A stretch of 64,000 nt of DNA from Ciona intestinalis (lineage: Eukaryota > Chordata > Ascidiacea > Phlebobranchia > Cionidae). Numbering within the stretch: the stretch's first letter is position 1; each line of letters starts with the position of its first letter. Made by a program: the position numbers and the translations under genes. The DNA is taken from NCBI RefSeq assembly GCF_000224145.3, contig NC_020173.2:4747680-4811679 (forward strand), written 5' to 3'. Below are positions 24,317-35,122 of this stretch, piece after piece. The notes below the pieces were generated by a model. The model was not told where the DNA came from and made no database searches. It saw nothing but the letters and a program-made list of their open reading frames with translations.

Positions 24317-24350
24317 TTACGTCAGTAAAATCTCTGACGTAATTACGTAA
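24317..24350. promoter_or_regulatory. Cluster of bZIP-type palindromes (putative)
   Basis: TTACGTCA at 24317-24324 is followed by TGACGTAATTACGTAA at 24335-24350, which combines CRE-like and PAR/C-EBP-like palindromes. It sits in gene-free DNA between two MITE copies. Function is inferred from motif form alone. Confidence 0.3.
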
Positions 24351-24586
24351 GCGTATCAATTACGCATGCCCATAACCGGACGTACAAGTTCCACGCTGGC
24401 GGTAAACCCAAGCAACACTTTTTTGCACTTTCGTCATAGCCAACAAACGATTTTCAGTGAAATGTTTTGAAGTTAGCCTATATTACTGTATACACCCAAA
24501 ACAAATTAAATGCGTCATTACCACATTTTAAATTGTGTATCGACTAAAAACTATAATACCGCGATTTCTTTTTATTATCCCATATA

Positions 24587-24760
24587 TATATAGGGATGGG
24601 AAAGATGGGACACGTTTTTATTCTTTTTTCTCGTATAGACAGAATTATAAATCCATACCCTCACGACTCCCATAGACTGTTGTTGATTGTTCAAAACACA
24701 ATCAAGATATTTAGATTTTACGAGCTAGAGGTCTCCCATCTTCCCCTACCCTACTATGTA
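24587..24760 (+). mobile_element. MITE copy, internally shortened
   Basis: TATAGGGATGGGAAAGATGG at the left and CTTCCCCTACCCTACTAT at the right; the segment after TTTTCTCGTA is shorter than in other copies. Confidence 0.85.
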
Positions 24761-25324
24761 GATATATCTGACCGCCCATACGAAGTATATGGTCTTGTAA
24801 AATGCACAATTATTTTACTTCAAACAAACTCTTTATTCGAAGACTTCTTATAACACGGTAATAAAGATCTAGCGTGCTTTAACTGCACTGTATACTTAAA
24901 CCAGATAAAATCTATACACCTGGTGTTATATCGCAATCAGGTCAGCTACAACTGTGCAAATTGGGTTTTGATCGAAGAGTGGCCATTTGCATGCGATGCT
25001 ATCAAAATACACGAGTATAGATGACTGGGTATATGTAGTACACCAAAAACCTCGTGGGATAGAAACCCTATTGTCTCAAGGCACATATTTTCAACATTGA
25101 TTTAGCCAAGATAAAGTATAGCTTTTACGTAATTTCTATCTCGGTCAGATTGCTCATAAAGCATGTTTATTTTAGTTAAGGAGAAACTACAGTAACCTCT
25201 TTGAAGCCAATATGGTTTTGTTCCTTTGGAATAGGTAATTGTTAAACTTTGTTTATTATTTAATTTAAGTAATGTTTTACGAGTTATTTTTAACTTTGTA
25301 TATTTTTTCTTACGCTTACAAATA

Positions 25325-25506
25325 TATAGTATAGGGTGGGGAAGATGGGACACCAACATCGTTCCATTTGGAAGTAAGCAAAAAATTAAAGAGTAAGACC
25401 GAATCCTTGCGACTGCTATATAGACGGTTGTTAATTGTTCAAAACACGATCATGAAATTTAAGTATCATACGCTAAAGGTGTCCGGTCTTCTCCACCCTA
25501 CTATTT
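25325..25506 (+). mobile_element. MITE copy
   Basis: TATAGTATAGGGTGGGGAAG at the left, TCTCCACCCTACTAT at the right, standard interior with some divergence. Confidence 0.85.
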
Positions 25507-28500
25507 AAGATTAAAGGTCTGCATTTATTCTAACAGATTGCAACGACTTTCTGTTTACAATCGTTTATGCATTTTTTAACAAGCTACGTTGAATAAATTA
25601 ATGAAACGTTTTGAATGTTATACGAACGTAATTTCTCATCACTGCAATTTTCACTGACATAAAATTCCATAACAAAATATGGATTATATAAATTGCAAGC
25701 TAAGGTAATTAAAGTGTTTGTCTGGCGAGTGGAAATGAGAATTTATTAAATTGGAAAGTTTCTGCTTACCGCCAAACATTAATCCTGGTTTGAGGTCTTT
25801 TTGCTACTTCTCGTTTATACGTTGCGCTTAGTAAAAATAAAAGTTGCGAAATTTTGTGGTTGATTTATATCGTTCTGATCTCTGACTTAAATTGGTGTAT
25901 TTTATTGTTTGGATCTGTCTTACTCAGACGTTGAATCATTCCATAAACTTTTGCTCTGGCGATCAGCTCTTAATCTTAGAAAATACCATGATTCACAAGC
26001 AAAACCAAAAGCATAAACGCCTACGTTAAACTGTGCATAGCCATCACAGGATACACAATGCTATAAATATAGAATAATTGCAGAAATATTTACAGCTTAC
26101 GTGTCTGTCTGGATGTACAGGCGGCCACAGATATAAAACCCCGACTTTATCTAGGTTTTTAAACATCCTTTATAGTAATGTCAATAACTTGTGAAACATA
26201 AAAGCCGATGTAAACCTACTGCTTGTATCAGAAAACAACATAGTTTAAAACAGATCAAAGAGACATTAGCTATCAATCAAAACATAATTGAAAACCGTTT
26301 GTTGCGGAATCAAATAGCAAGGCCCTGCCGCAACATATATATTAGGCACTCTAAAATCCCTACTCAATAGACGAAATATAACTATTAAAACCGAATAAAC
26401 ACAACACCTAAACATGTTAAGAACCTCGGAACGATCTACTCTGCTGTAACAGCAAAAGCAAAGTCACTAAAAGAACCTAAGCCAGCAGGCAAAGGAACAA
26501 AAAAACGAAGGAATGTAGATTAATTGTATTTAACGTGGAATGTTTCTGTGCGCCGTGCATTCGCAACGACTTACACAAGCGTTGTAGGATTTGAAAGCTG
26601 CTGTTGTTCAAGCAGATGTCTCATATTAAAAGCTGTTACGGTAAACGGATTGTCTGATATTAAGAAATTGTTATAGTTATAGCAATTTATTTGTTAAGAG
26701 ATAGTCGTACGGATCAGAGACAGCAGCAGTAAGTATGAGTAAAACGTTGGCGGGCCGAGGTACATTCATTGTTTTACCAAAGTATACTCATACTTTTACG
26801 TAAAATGATAACAGTGTCATTTTAGGAGCTGGAATTCTATTTTAGCGATAATTTTTATCCTGTTACCGTTTCGTGATGTCATTTTGTTACGAAGTATGAA
26901 TTTGCATGACGTCACAATGCGGACGAGTGAAGTGTGCATGGTACGAGAAATGACGATGTGCTTTTATTTTTGCGGTTTTATTATTTGAGATTGTTTAATG
27001 CAAATTAGACTTCCTTTTTTATTATTACTCTATCAAATTTAATATGTCTGGTTTCAAATCATGACAAAGTAGTGGTCCGGAGTTATTTTTACTTTGGCTT
27101 ATGTACAAAAATGGACATACAATGAGTTACAATTAGCTTGGTCTATAATCGATGTTTCTATGCGAAATAATCGGGGCTTATATCTGTTTCAAGTAGATTC
27201 TGTTTATTACTACTCGACTAAAATACTCAGACAATCGAATGAAAGCTGTAAGCGGCTCGGCCACTCAAGATTGCACTTGTTGCTGCTTATGACTTCGTCT
27301 TTGTCCTGCCAAGAAGTGAAGGCAATTTCGCACTTACGGTTCTTGCTGCAACACGAGATATAGATCTAATTGAAAACAACAACTCCTACCACAGGCATAC
27401 GTGCTATTCCAATCTGTCCATGGTCACGTGTTTGATATCAAAACACGTGGCAGTCATAGCTTGGTGTGGCGGTAAACAAATCTGTTTTGACTCAGTTTCA
27501 CGTTACTAGGAACGCGAAACAAATCGTTTACTATATAGGACTTTAAGTGTAAACTCATTATTTATCAAATTAAATTTCCAAAGAATCGTGCTGGCTTAAA
27601 CCAGGTGAAAAAAAACGAATTTTCTTATGTTTGGTTGTTTATAATACCAGCATAATTGCAGTTGCGTATGTCTGCCGAGTTCGTTGCAGTACAGGACTTG
27701 TTTTATTTATACAGAGTCCGGTGGACTGTTGTGTAAATGTCACTTAATCCTATAAACGTGCCTGCACCTCATGTTGATACTGGCTCGCTGATGTGTCATT
27801 TTCCCGCTAACTATGACTGCACGTATTTTTCAATGCGAAAAGCAACCGTATATATGTTACGTCATGCCAGTTTTAGTTTCTGTATATTTGTAAAAGATAT
27901 AATAAGTCACTGTTCATTCATAACTATCGAACAATGATATTTCTCTGTTGATTTTTGTGGCTTTTTTCAATGGAAAATGTCTCAACCACATAATTAGCGA
28001 GTTTTGCAGTGGCAAATATGACGTGATATAATCACCTTGATTTCGCTCGCCAATATATCCGGACCTTCGGTTAATTGTTCAAGGAGTCGGCCGGATATCA
28101 GCCGTATCATTAGAACTGAATTACGCTCTCATAATGAATTGTGTATATAAGCAGTGGTCCAGTTTATCAACGGGCCTGTCGCCAGGAACTGTATTTACAT
28201 ATCCGGCACTCTTGCCACTCAGCGGCTTCGTAAGAACGGATAAGATCTGTGTCGGTATAGTTTTTGCGCCTGTCGTGGTCCTCGATGCAGCTTGTGTTTT
28301 GGTTATCGAGATTTAGCATTACCGTTTTTTACAGCCCGCCGTGTAGCTTGTTAAAGGTGTGTCCAGCCGCTAAGTACACACTTCATATCCGATCTCGTTG
28401 CCCAACAATCAAACGATTAAAAAAACTTGGCTTCTGTATCCCAGCGTTTGGGTGGTAAGTAATTATCCGTGATGAGCAATCACTATAACCGCCTGAAAAT

Positions 28501-29761
28501 TCCCTAATTGCAAAGTTCATAATACATTATTGTTATAGGCCGTTCGTATTCACAAACGTAAACGACCTGGAATGGTGAAATTTCCAACGCGTTTTCGTTT
28601 ATTATGACAAATACAAAAAAACGGATAAGAACTTAAAATCCGATTAACTAGTCGACCAGTATAGTTTATTTTCGATCAAACAACGGAGCAGATGGGCAGG
28701 CATGCATTTGTAACTTGATAAAGCTGTACTTGTGCAATAAACTGTGGAATTTTAAGCAAACGAAACCAGATTAATTGTTTATTTTCATATAAACGCCGCA
28801 CGTCGCCTCCAGCCTACTTTACGTTAACATGGTTTTTACCCGATTGTTGCGGATGCTAGTATACAAGATAATTAAATTAAGTTTTACGTCAGAGATGTCG
28901 GGTTTGATTGCTTTCTAATCTTATCCAGCGTTACGTTTTAGCGCCCACCGCCGGAGATGGTATCAGTTGTTTTACAGTGACCTTTAATTTTAACACAAAA
29001 AGGGTACTAGTATTATGATTATAATTGGTTGTGTTATTTAACGCAGTTCAACGGCGTGAGAAATTTCTGAAAATCAATATTTAATCACTCTTCTTGTGCG
29101 GATAACCGCCACCGAAAAATCGCCCGTTTTGGCACGTTAACTAGCTATCACTCCAATTTGGCACGGTTATTGGTTAGAGGTACAGGGTAATTTGATCTTC
29201 CCGGTTCACGCGGACTTTTCGCAGGCGTTTGCCGCAACTCTGCACGGAATTAACGCTGTGGTTGCACTCGAGGAAATAGGCATCCACCCCAAACTATACG
29301 GGCGTGGAGAGTCAATTTTCCAAAGTTGTTATCTTAATGTCAGAGGGCGGTTAGTTGGTAACTTGTCACTGATCATCACATTTCCCGAACTGATCACTAT
29401 TACTTGACCTTACAACACTACATGCTTTTGGACGCACTTTATCAGATGCCATCACGGAAATTAGTTTTTGCGTCGAGCAACACGGCGAAACTCTACATTG
29501 CTATATATAGCTTAAAAGTTCACACAGATACTGTTTGCACCAGCATACTGGTTTTATAAAATATTTTGTATTGAAAAATGCACAGTAATATTACATTTCT
29601 ATATATCAGTGGCTTGTTTCAATGTTAAATTAATAACAACACAAAAGCTAAACCTAAACATGGCTGTGATCAATATTACTTATCTAGCGCAGTATGGTAA
29701 ATAGTTCAAAAACGCATTAGGCAGATCATTGTATAACGATTAAGTCTGTAACATGACGACT

Positions 29762-30964
29762 TTAGACTTGGGGCGTTTTACGAACCGTTGGATGTACGTA
29801 TGCGTTGCGGGATGTGGTGATAAATGAGTTGTACATTTCTTTGTCAAGGTCATGATCTAACTCTGGTTGGTGACCTGGAAACGCTGTTGGTTCTTTTCCT
29901 GTCAATTTAAACATAAATAATGAAGCAACGTAGCAATTTACGTACACCTGGTCACTATGTGGCGATTTTTCAACCTATTGAAGTTTGTTATTTTACAGGT
30001 GTGGGGTTTTTACCACATTAAAAAGCGGTTAAATTTAGCTTGAATTTGTTGTGGTAACCTACGACAGTTGTTTTTCACTTTCAGTCTTTCGTAATTCGCC
30101 AAAATTTTTATTAGATACGATAAATAAGTCTATGGGAAAACTATACCATTTGCAACTAAGAATTACCGCTTGACTTATTAGAAATGTTAAAATTCTTACT
30201 TACCCGCCAGTTTTCGAAGATCAACCTTTTTCGAAACGTTATCTAATCCCACCGGTTCCCCACTGTGTCTGTAGTCTTGCGATGACGTCGTTTCAAAGTA
30301 ATGATCGTACTGTGTAAAAATACGTTTGGTTTGCAAGATTTCTTATAAAGTTATATAAAATATCAACGGGAAATTTGGCTGTCTTGGCTGGTATTAGTCG
30401 GTATTGGAATACCTTAAAACGCATTTCCGCATTTATTTACGTGACCCATAAATATACAGCATTGCAATTAAAATAATATATTGACTTAACAAAAATATTC
30501 CACAGCAGTGAAATACATGATTTAGTTTTACCAAGGTGGTCCTAAAATACAAAAGTTGGAGCGGCCATTTTCGATACCTTATACTCGTGCCACTAACATA
30601 AATTTGGGCAATCAACTAACGCTATAAATTTGATGTTCTAGGATCACCTTGTTGTCAGTATTGCGTTTGATTACCTGTGATGGAAGCGGTTTAAGCTCTA
30701 ACGCTCTGTTTACTTCATATCGTTGCTCATTCCAATTTCCAATTAAAGTTCTGTTGCTGTAACTACTTTCTTTAGTAGTACACCTCCATCCGAATTGGGT
30801 AAATTTAAGTTGGTCGTGTGTATGCGTCCAAACCTCGCCAAGTCCTTAGAAAACAGTTTTGTAAACTTGTTAATATACTAGAATTCACCCTAGACAATCT
30901 TTTTACCTGAAGCTCGCACTCCATATCTAAACGAAGGGCTTTTGTTGTTTTCCTGAAGAGCCAT
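29762..30964 (-). CDS. CFAP68: Cilia and flagella associated protein 68 (C11orf1) orthologue
   Basis: Four exons: 30907-30964 (ATG at 30964), 30675-30844, 30204-30309 and 29762-29898, ending in TAA; 471 nt, 156 residues, close to the human length of about 150. All junctions are GT-AG and in phase. Family motifs seen: HGEVWT-like (GLGEVWTHTH), FGWRCTTKESSYSNRTLIGN followed by W-N-E-Q-R-Y, KPLPSQ with YDHYFETT after it, and FPGHQPELD near the end. I recall the same order in vertebrate C11orf1. CFAP68 is a microtubule inner protein of motile cilia doublets, so expression is expected in cells with motile cilia and in sperm. It lies about 520 bp downstream of, and on the same strand as, the first membrane-protein paralogue; nothing suggests shared function. 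Confidence 0.87.
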
Positions 30965-31486
30965 TCTATTGTAACATTTGTAGCACACAATCAGTTGGCG
31001 GCAAAAATTAGCAGCGTAGCTTTGTAACTATGGAGATGCAGCGACATCGTGCGACCATTTTGCAGACAGTGATTTTGTCCCCAAGTATAGTACGACAAAT
31101 TACGATAAGAATAGTTTTAAATCGACTTTTGTTTAAAAAACAAACTGATTTACTTTTTAAATAAAAATATCACTTTAAAGTAGTTTTGCTGGTTTTCAAT
31201 ACACGAACTGTTTACAAAACATTTTTTTATTTTGCGTCGGACATAAATTGAAATTTAGACAATGTCAAAAGCACGATAACTGGATTCTGTATATGAACTC
31301 TGTTACTTACGGACTCTGATATACCATCCAACACAAAATGATTCATTTTATATAACTTGTTGGTTCGTATATAAAATTACTGAACTGACCAATACGTTTT
31401 GTGAAAAGCTGGGGTATGATTTTAATGAATGTACAATTGCCGCATGTTTTACAAAATACACAATACTTCGTCTCAATTTACCAACA
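30965..31486. other. Short intergenic region upstream of CFAP68
   Basis: About 520 bp between the CFAP68 start and the stop codon of the neighbouring minus-strand gene. It should hold the CFAP68 promoter and the neighbour's 3' untranslated region. No repeat or exon recognised. Confidence 0.5.
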
Positions 31487-33473
31487 CTATAGGTCACTTG
31501 TAACCTTTCCGCTCGTCCCATTTTCATCTTCTTCAAGAATATTTTTACCCACCTTGTTGTTTTTAAGGTGTCTAAACAAGAAGACGCCAATTTTTATTAG
31601 AGTAGCTAAAACTGCAATGCCAAGGGCCACTGAGGCTATAATTAAAATACGAGTGGAGCCACCCTGACTTTGCCGTTTACCCACAAGGCCTCCAAGTGCA
31701 AGAATTAAGATCGGGTAAGGAGAGAATAGATAGTTTGTGTACTTGTTCCACACAAAGTTGTCAATAACCATCCAGGCGACTATCGCAACAAGGACGATTA
31801 CAACTGGAATGGTCGATCCGTCTTCTACAGAAATACCTGGCAAATGTAGGTAAGCTGTAAGAATGTATGGCTGCAAGCATTATTATTATAATACGTTTCA
31901 AGAAACATGTTACTCTTTACTAGTTGTCCTAATTTATTATGTTTATTCAAGTTCAAGTTGACTTTGGCCACGTATTGTATGTGGACCAGCAGGTATGAGT
32001 AATCAAAGTAAAAAAAATATGCGTGTATAAGTAAACGGCCGATGCGCATGTTCTTTCTGTATCAATTTAAAATGTTTCCAAACCTCTCATTACTGCTTTC
32101 GTCATTCCAGCACTGCTTTTGTACGTAATCACAATTCCTAGGTTCAAGCATGTAGCAATTGTGATCCACGCCGCAAAGACCCCGAGTCCGTTTTGCACGA
32201 TAATCCTCACGCACCAAATCATAACTGTGTATCAATAATTAAAGATAATTGTTTTACAACAACAGCACGTTCGGTAATTGGCGGTAATATACAAACCTTT
32301 ACATTCAGCTGTTTCATCGATTCGACCGTTCTCAATGCTGTCTGCTAATGGTTTGCATGCCATTACGATGATAGCATAAACGGAAATCATGCACAGTATG
32401 ATCACAGCCAAACTTAATTCTAATAACTCCCGATCAAAAACGAGAATCCAAGCGAACGTGCTTGCAAATGCAACCCCATGAAATATGAAGTATAACTGAA
32501 ATGAAAAGAGGTACTTTGATTACGGCTTTAGTATACAGCCCTATATTTCTCTATGTATTCCGGTATTAGAACACTTATACTCAAAAAGCACCCAAAAAGC
32601 ACAATATATATATATAGTGATTTTTTTACATTTATAGTACTGTGGGGTAAGATGAGACACCTTTAGCACATAATATCTAAATATCCTGATCATGTTCTAA
32701 ACAATAAACAACGGTCTATGGGATTCGTAAGTGTGTTTTTTTACAATTTCTTAAAAGTTTTTGTGTACTTGCCAAATGGAACGAGAGAACAGGACGAAAT
32801 AATGTCCCATCTTTCCCCACCCTACTACACACATATTACTTACATTTGACAAGAGTGGTGGTTCTTGTTTTAAAGGGCTTTTGTAGGAAGGCAGAAATAA
32901 GGTGACGGTTAAATACACTGATGCGACTAAGTTCCAAACATAAATGGTCGCCCATGCTACACCAAACGAAACTGATGCTGGGGTCGACAGCTGGTAGTAT
33001 TTTTCCGTGATGCCACCAGTTGTGTTAGTAAACACCTCTAAAATGTTAAAGGACCGATATTTTAATTGACTCATAAAAGTATATTGTTGCATATACTGTA
33101 ACTTGATTTCCGTTTACGCTATTATAGTGGGTGGGAGAAGTTGGGACACCCTTTCATTCTATTTTCTCTTCTCATTTGGTCGTAAACAAAGAACATTCAA
33201 AGAATTATAAACCGTATCCTAACGACTTCCATAAACCGTTGTTAATTGTTTAAAAAACGATCAAGATATTTAGATATTATATACTAAAGGTGTCCCATCT
33301 TACCTCACAGTACTATAGGAAATCAGCTTACACGCATAAATATTCCATGCAAAAAATCTATACGTTTACATACCTGTATTCATCTGCCCTATGTAGCCCA
33401 AAAGCACAGCTGCGACAAACACAACCAAAGAAAAAATAACAACAAAGTACTGAACTTTAGTAATATCCGCCAT
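31487..33473 (-). CDS. Eight-span membrane protein, TspO/MBR-like (paralogue 1)
   Basis: Five exons: 33374-33473 (ATG at 33473), 32844-33037, 32297-32495, 32084-32224 and 31487-31836; 984 nt, 327 residues, phase kept throughout. Hydrophobic spans: one in exon 1, one in exon 2, two in exon 3, one in exon 4 and three in exon 5, then a charged cytoplasm-like tail (KNNKVGKNILEEDENG). The TPASVSFGVAWATIYVWN segment resembles the TPxxxFxxxWxxIYxW signature of TspO/MBR-related tryptophan-rich sensory proteins, and QNGLGVFAAWITIATCLNL resembles the later conserved helix of animal members. TspO proteins bind porphyrins and sterols, but this relatives' group is longer and uncharacterised, so no ligand is assigned. 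The next minus-strand gene is a clear paralogue. Introns 1 and 2 each hold a MITE. Confidence 0.82.
32633..32828 (-). mobile_element. MITE copy in intron 2 of paralogue 1
   Basis: Reverse orientation, TATAGTACTGTGGGGTAAGA at the left and CCCCACCCTACTA at the right. Ends about 16 bp from exon 2. Confidence 0.87.
33123..33317 (+). mobile_element. MITE copy in intron 1 of paralogue 1
   Basis: TATAGTGGGTGGGAGAAGTT at the left; right end TCCCATCTTACCTCACAGTA before CTATA. Full interior. Confidence 0.87.
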
Positions 33474-34215
33474 TTTCTGTAGTAAAAATACAGTTATTCT
33501 ACTTCATAGGTGACAACATAGACTTCAACTTCAACTAATGTGTTTTGCGTCATGCCGTCCCTAACTATAATTGGAGATTATAAGTTAACCACCACGAAAC
33601 TAAAGTGCCCTTTATTATACACCTCCGTCTAAAATAACACTCACTCTAGGCGTTTAATCTTTTGCCTATAACGTAAAAGCAAAACACTTCCAATCTGCAC
33701 ATCACATAAGTCTAAAACGACTAGTGGTAAAGTAACCTGTAGCCTGCAGGTGCAACTGTACACGTATACATATTGAGAGCCCGTCGCACTTTTTGGCAAA
33801 CACAAAGAAAATATACTGTCTGAACAGTTTGCATAACAAATCTGTTCTAAATATGCAAACACGTCATACACCTACTGAACTAAACTACAACGACTATAGG
33901 TATCGCTGCCCTCAATTACAGCGACTGTATCGTACTGCTGGGCTAGATTGCAGCGACCATGTACTATGAACAGCCATGAGCTATATAGTGGTGCAAGCGT
34001 AGTTTTGTACAACGCTTCTAGGTCTGCGGTAGAGCACGAATAGGGTTTTCTAATTATAGGCCATTAAATGTTATATAACGCCAAATTGTTACATAACATT
34101 TCTTGATAACTTGTCAAGAGCACAACAATCAATGTATTATATAACAGTATTTCTGTTTCCTGACAGGAAGTAATATATATGACTGACTTTACGCTTGCGA
34201 CTTTACCGTTTAACT

Positions 34216-34641
34216 AATATAAACCAAGCATATTGACTGCTTATATATACAGCCCTATAGCACACATATAGCAACTGAGTTCATTACTACCTTTCTTCTT
34301 CCTTCGTACGCGAGATCTAAAAGTTTCGAAGCAAGTAATAGTAGGGTGGGGATAGATAGGACACCTTTCGCACATAATATCCAAATATCCTAGTCGTGTT
34401 TTAACAATTAAATACAGTTTATGGGAGTCGTGAGGATACGGTTTTATAACTTTTTAAATCTTTTTCGTTTAGTACTTGATGAGACAAGAAAACAGAATAA
34501 AAAGGTGTCCCATTTTCCCCCAACCTACTATAAAATCCAAACATATTGACTGCTTATACAGCTCTATAGCGCACAAAAAGCAATTGAGTTCATGGCTACC
34601 TTGCTTCGCTCGTACACGTAATCTAAAAGTTTCTATACTTA
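34216..34641. repeat. Direct duplication of about 105 bp flanking a MITE
   Basis: Copy 1 (about 34216-34330) and copy 2 (about 34531-34641) share CATATTGACTGCTTATA, GAGTTCAT, and TAATCTAAAAGTTTC-type blocks in the same order. A MITE occupies the space between them. Confidence 0.75.
34338..34532 (-). mobile_element. MITE copy between duplicated segments
   Basis: Reverse orientation; left end ATAGTAGGGTGGGGATAGAT, right end CCCCCAACCTACTATA. Confidence 0.87.
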
Positions 34642-35023
34642 CGCTCGATTAGTAATGTACTACATTATGCAAATTTCCGGTATACAGCGTGGTATAAAAA
34701 TTCGATCAGTAAGTTTACTCACTACTACAGGAAAGTCGCATATAGGCATACTTGTTTTGGAATTTCACATTAAGATTATAGCTATACATTTTGCCCCGTT
34801 TAAAAAATCTGCATATATGCGCAGAGGTTAAAATTTTACAAGTATAGATGTCTTTAATATAATGAATACTATTCGATACTCGAATGTATGTTGGATAACA
34901 TAATAACATTCTCGTAATATCAAACATTAATATTTATTTACATAAACCTTTTGTATTGTAAATTTAACTAGTGAAGAACGAAATCAAAAACACGAAATTA
35001 TAATAGAAACAACACAACAGAAC

Positions 35024-35087
35024 GTGACGTCATAGATGTATATGTCATCATTTTTGTGACGTCACAGATGTATAGGTCATCATTTTT
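35024..35087. repeat. Two-unit 32 bp tandem repeat with TGACGTCA motifs
   Basis: Units at 35024-35055 and 35056-35087 differ at only two or so positions. Each begins G-TGACGTCA (35025-35032, 35057-35064), a perfect CRE palindrome. It sits just 3' of the paralogue 2 stop codon, probably in its 3' untranslated region. Confidence 0.8.
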
Positions 35088-35122
35088 TTTCCAAAGTCAA
35101 TAAACTGAATTACAAATACAAT

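Larger units (their letters stand above)
14282..29761. other. 15 kb region without a recognisable gene
   Basis: Runs from the start of the astacin gene to the stop of the CFAP68 gene. Open reading frames here are short, lack family motifs, and do not join through splice sites into anything I recognise. It contains seven full MITE copies and one fragment, a SINE tail fragment at about 17670-17800, a tandem repeat at 18002-18081 and a cluster of bZIP-type palindromes at 24317-24350. The promoter of the astacin gene must lie at its left edge. An unrecognised fast-evolving gene or noncoding RNA cannot be excluded. Confidence 0.5.
33474..35122. other. Intergenic region between the tandem paralogues
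   Basis: About 1.65 kb. It contains a direct duplication of about 105 bp (34216-34330 and 34531-34641) flanking a MITE, a 32 bp tandem repeat bearing CRE-like palindromes (35024-35087), and a minus-strand AATAAA (34938-34933) that may end the paralogue 2 transcript. The promoter of paralogue 1 must be near its left edge. No exon recognised. Confidence 0.55.

Noticed and set aside
24596-24853. 85-codon plus-strand frame
   Set aside because: Most of it is MITE sequence; no coding similarity.
29762-33473. Possible operon of the membrane protein gene and CFAP68
   Set aside because: The gap of about 520 bp is larger than typical for tunicate operons and no trans-splice acceptor context could be established from sequence alone.
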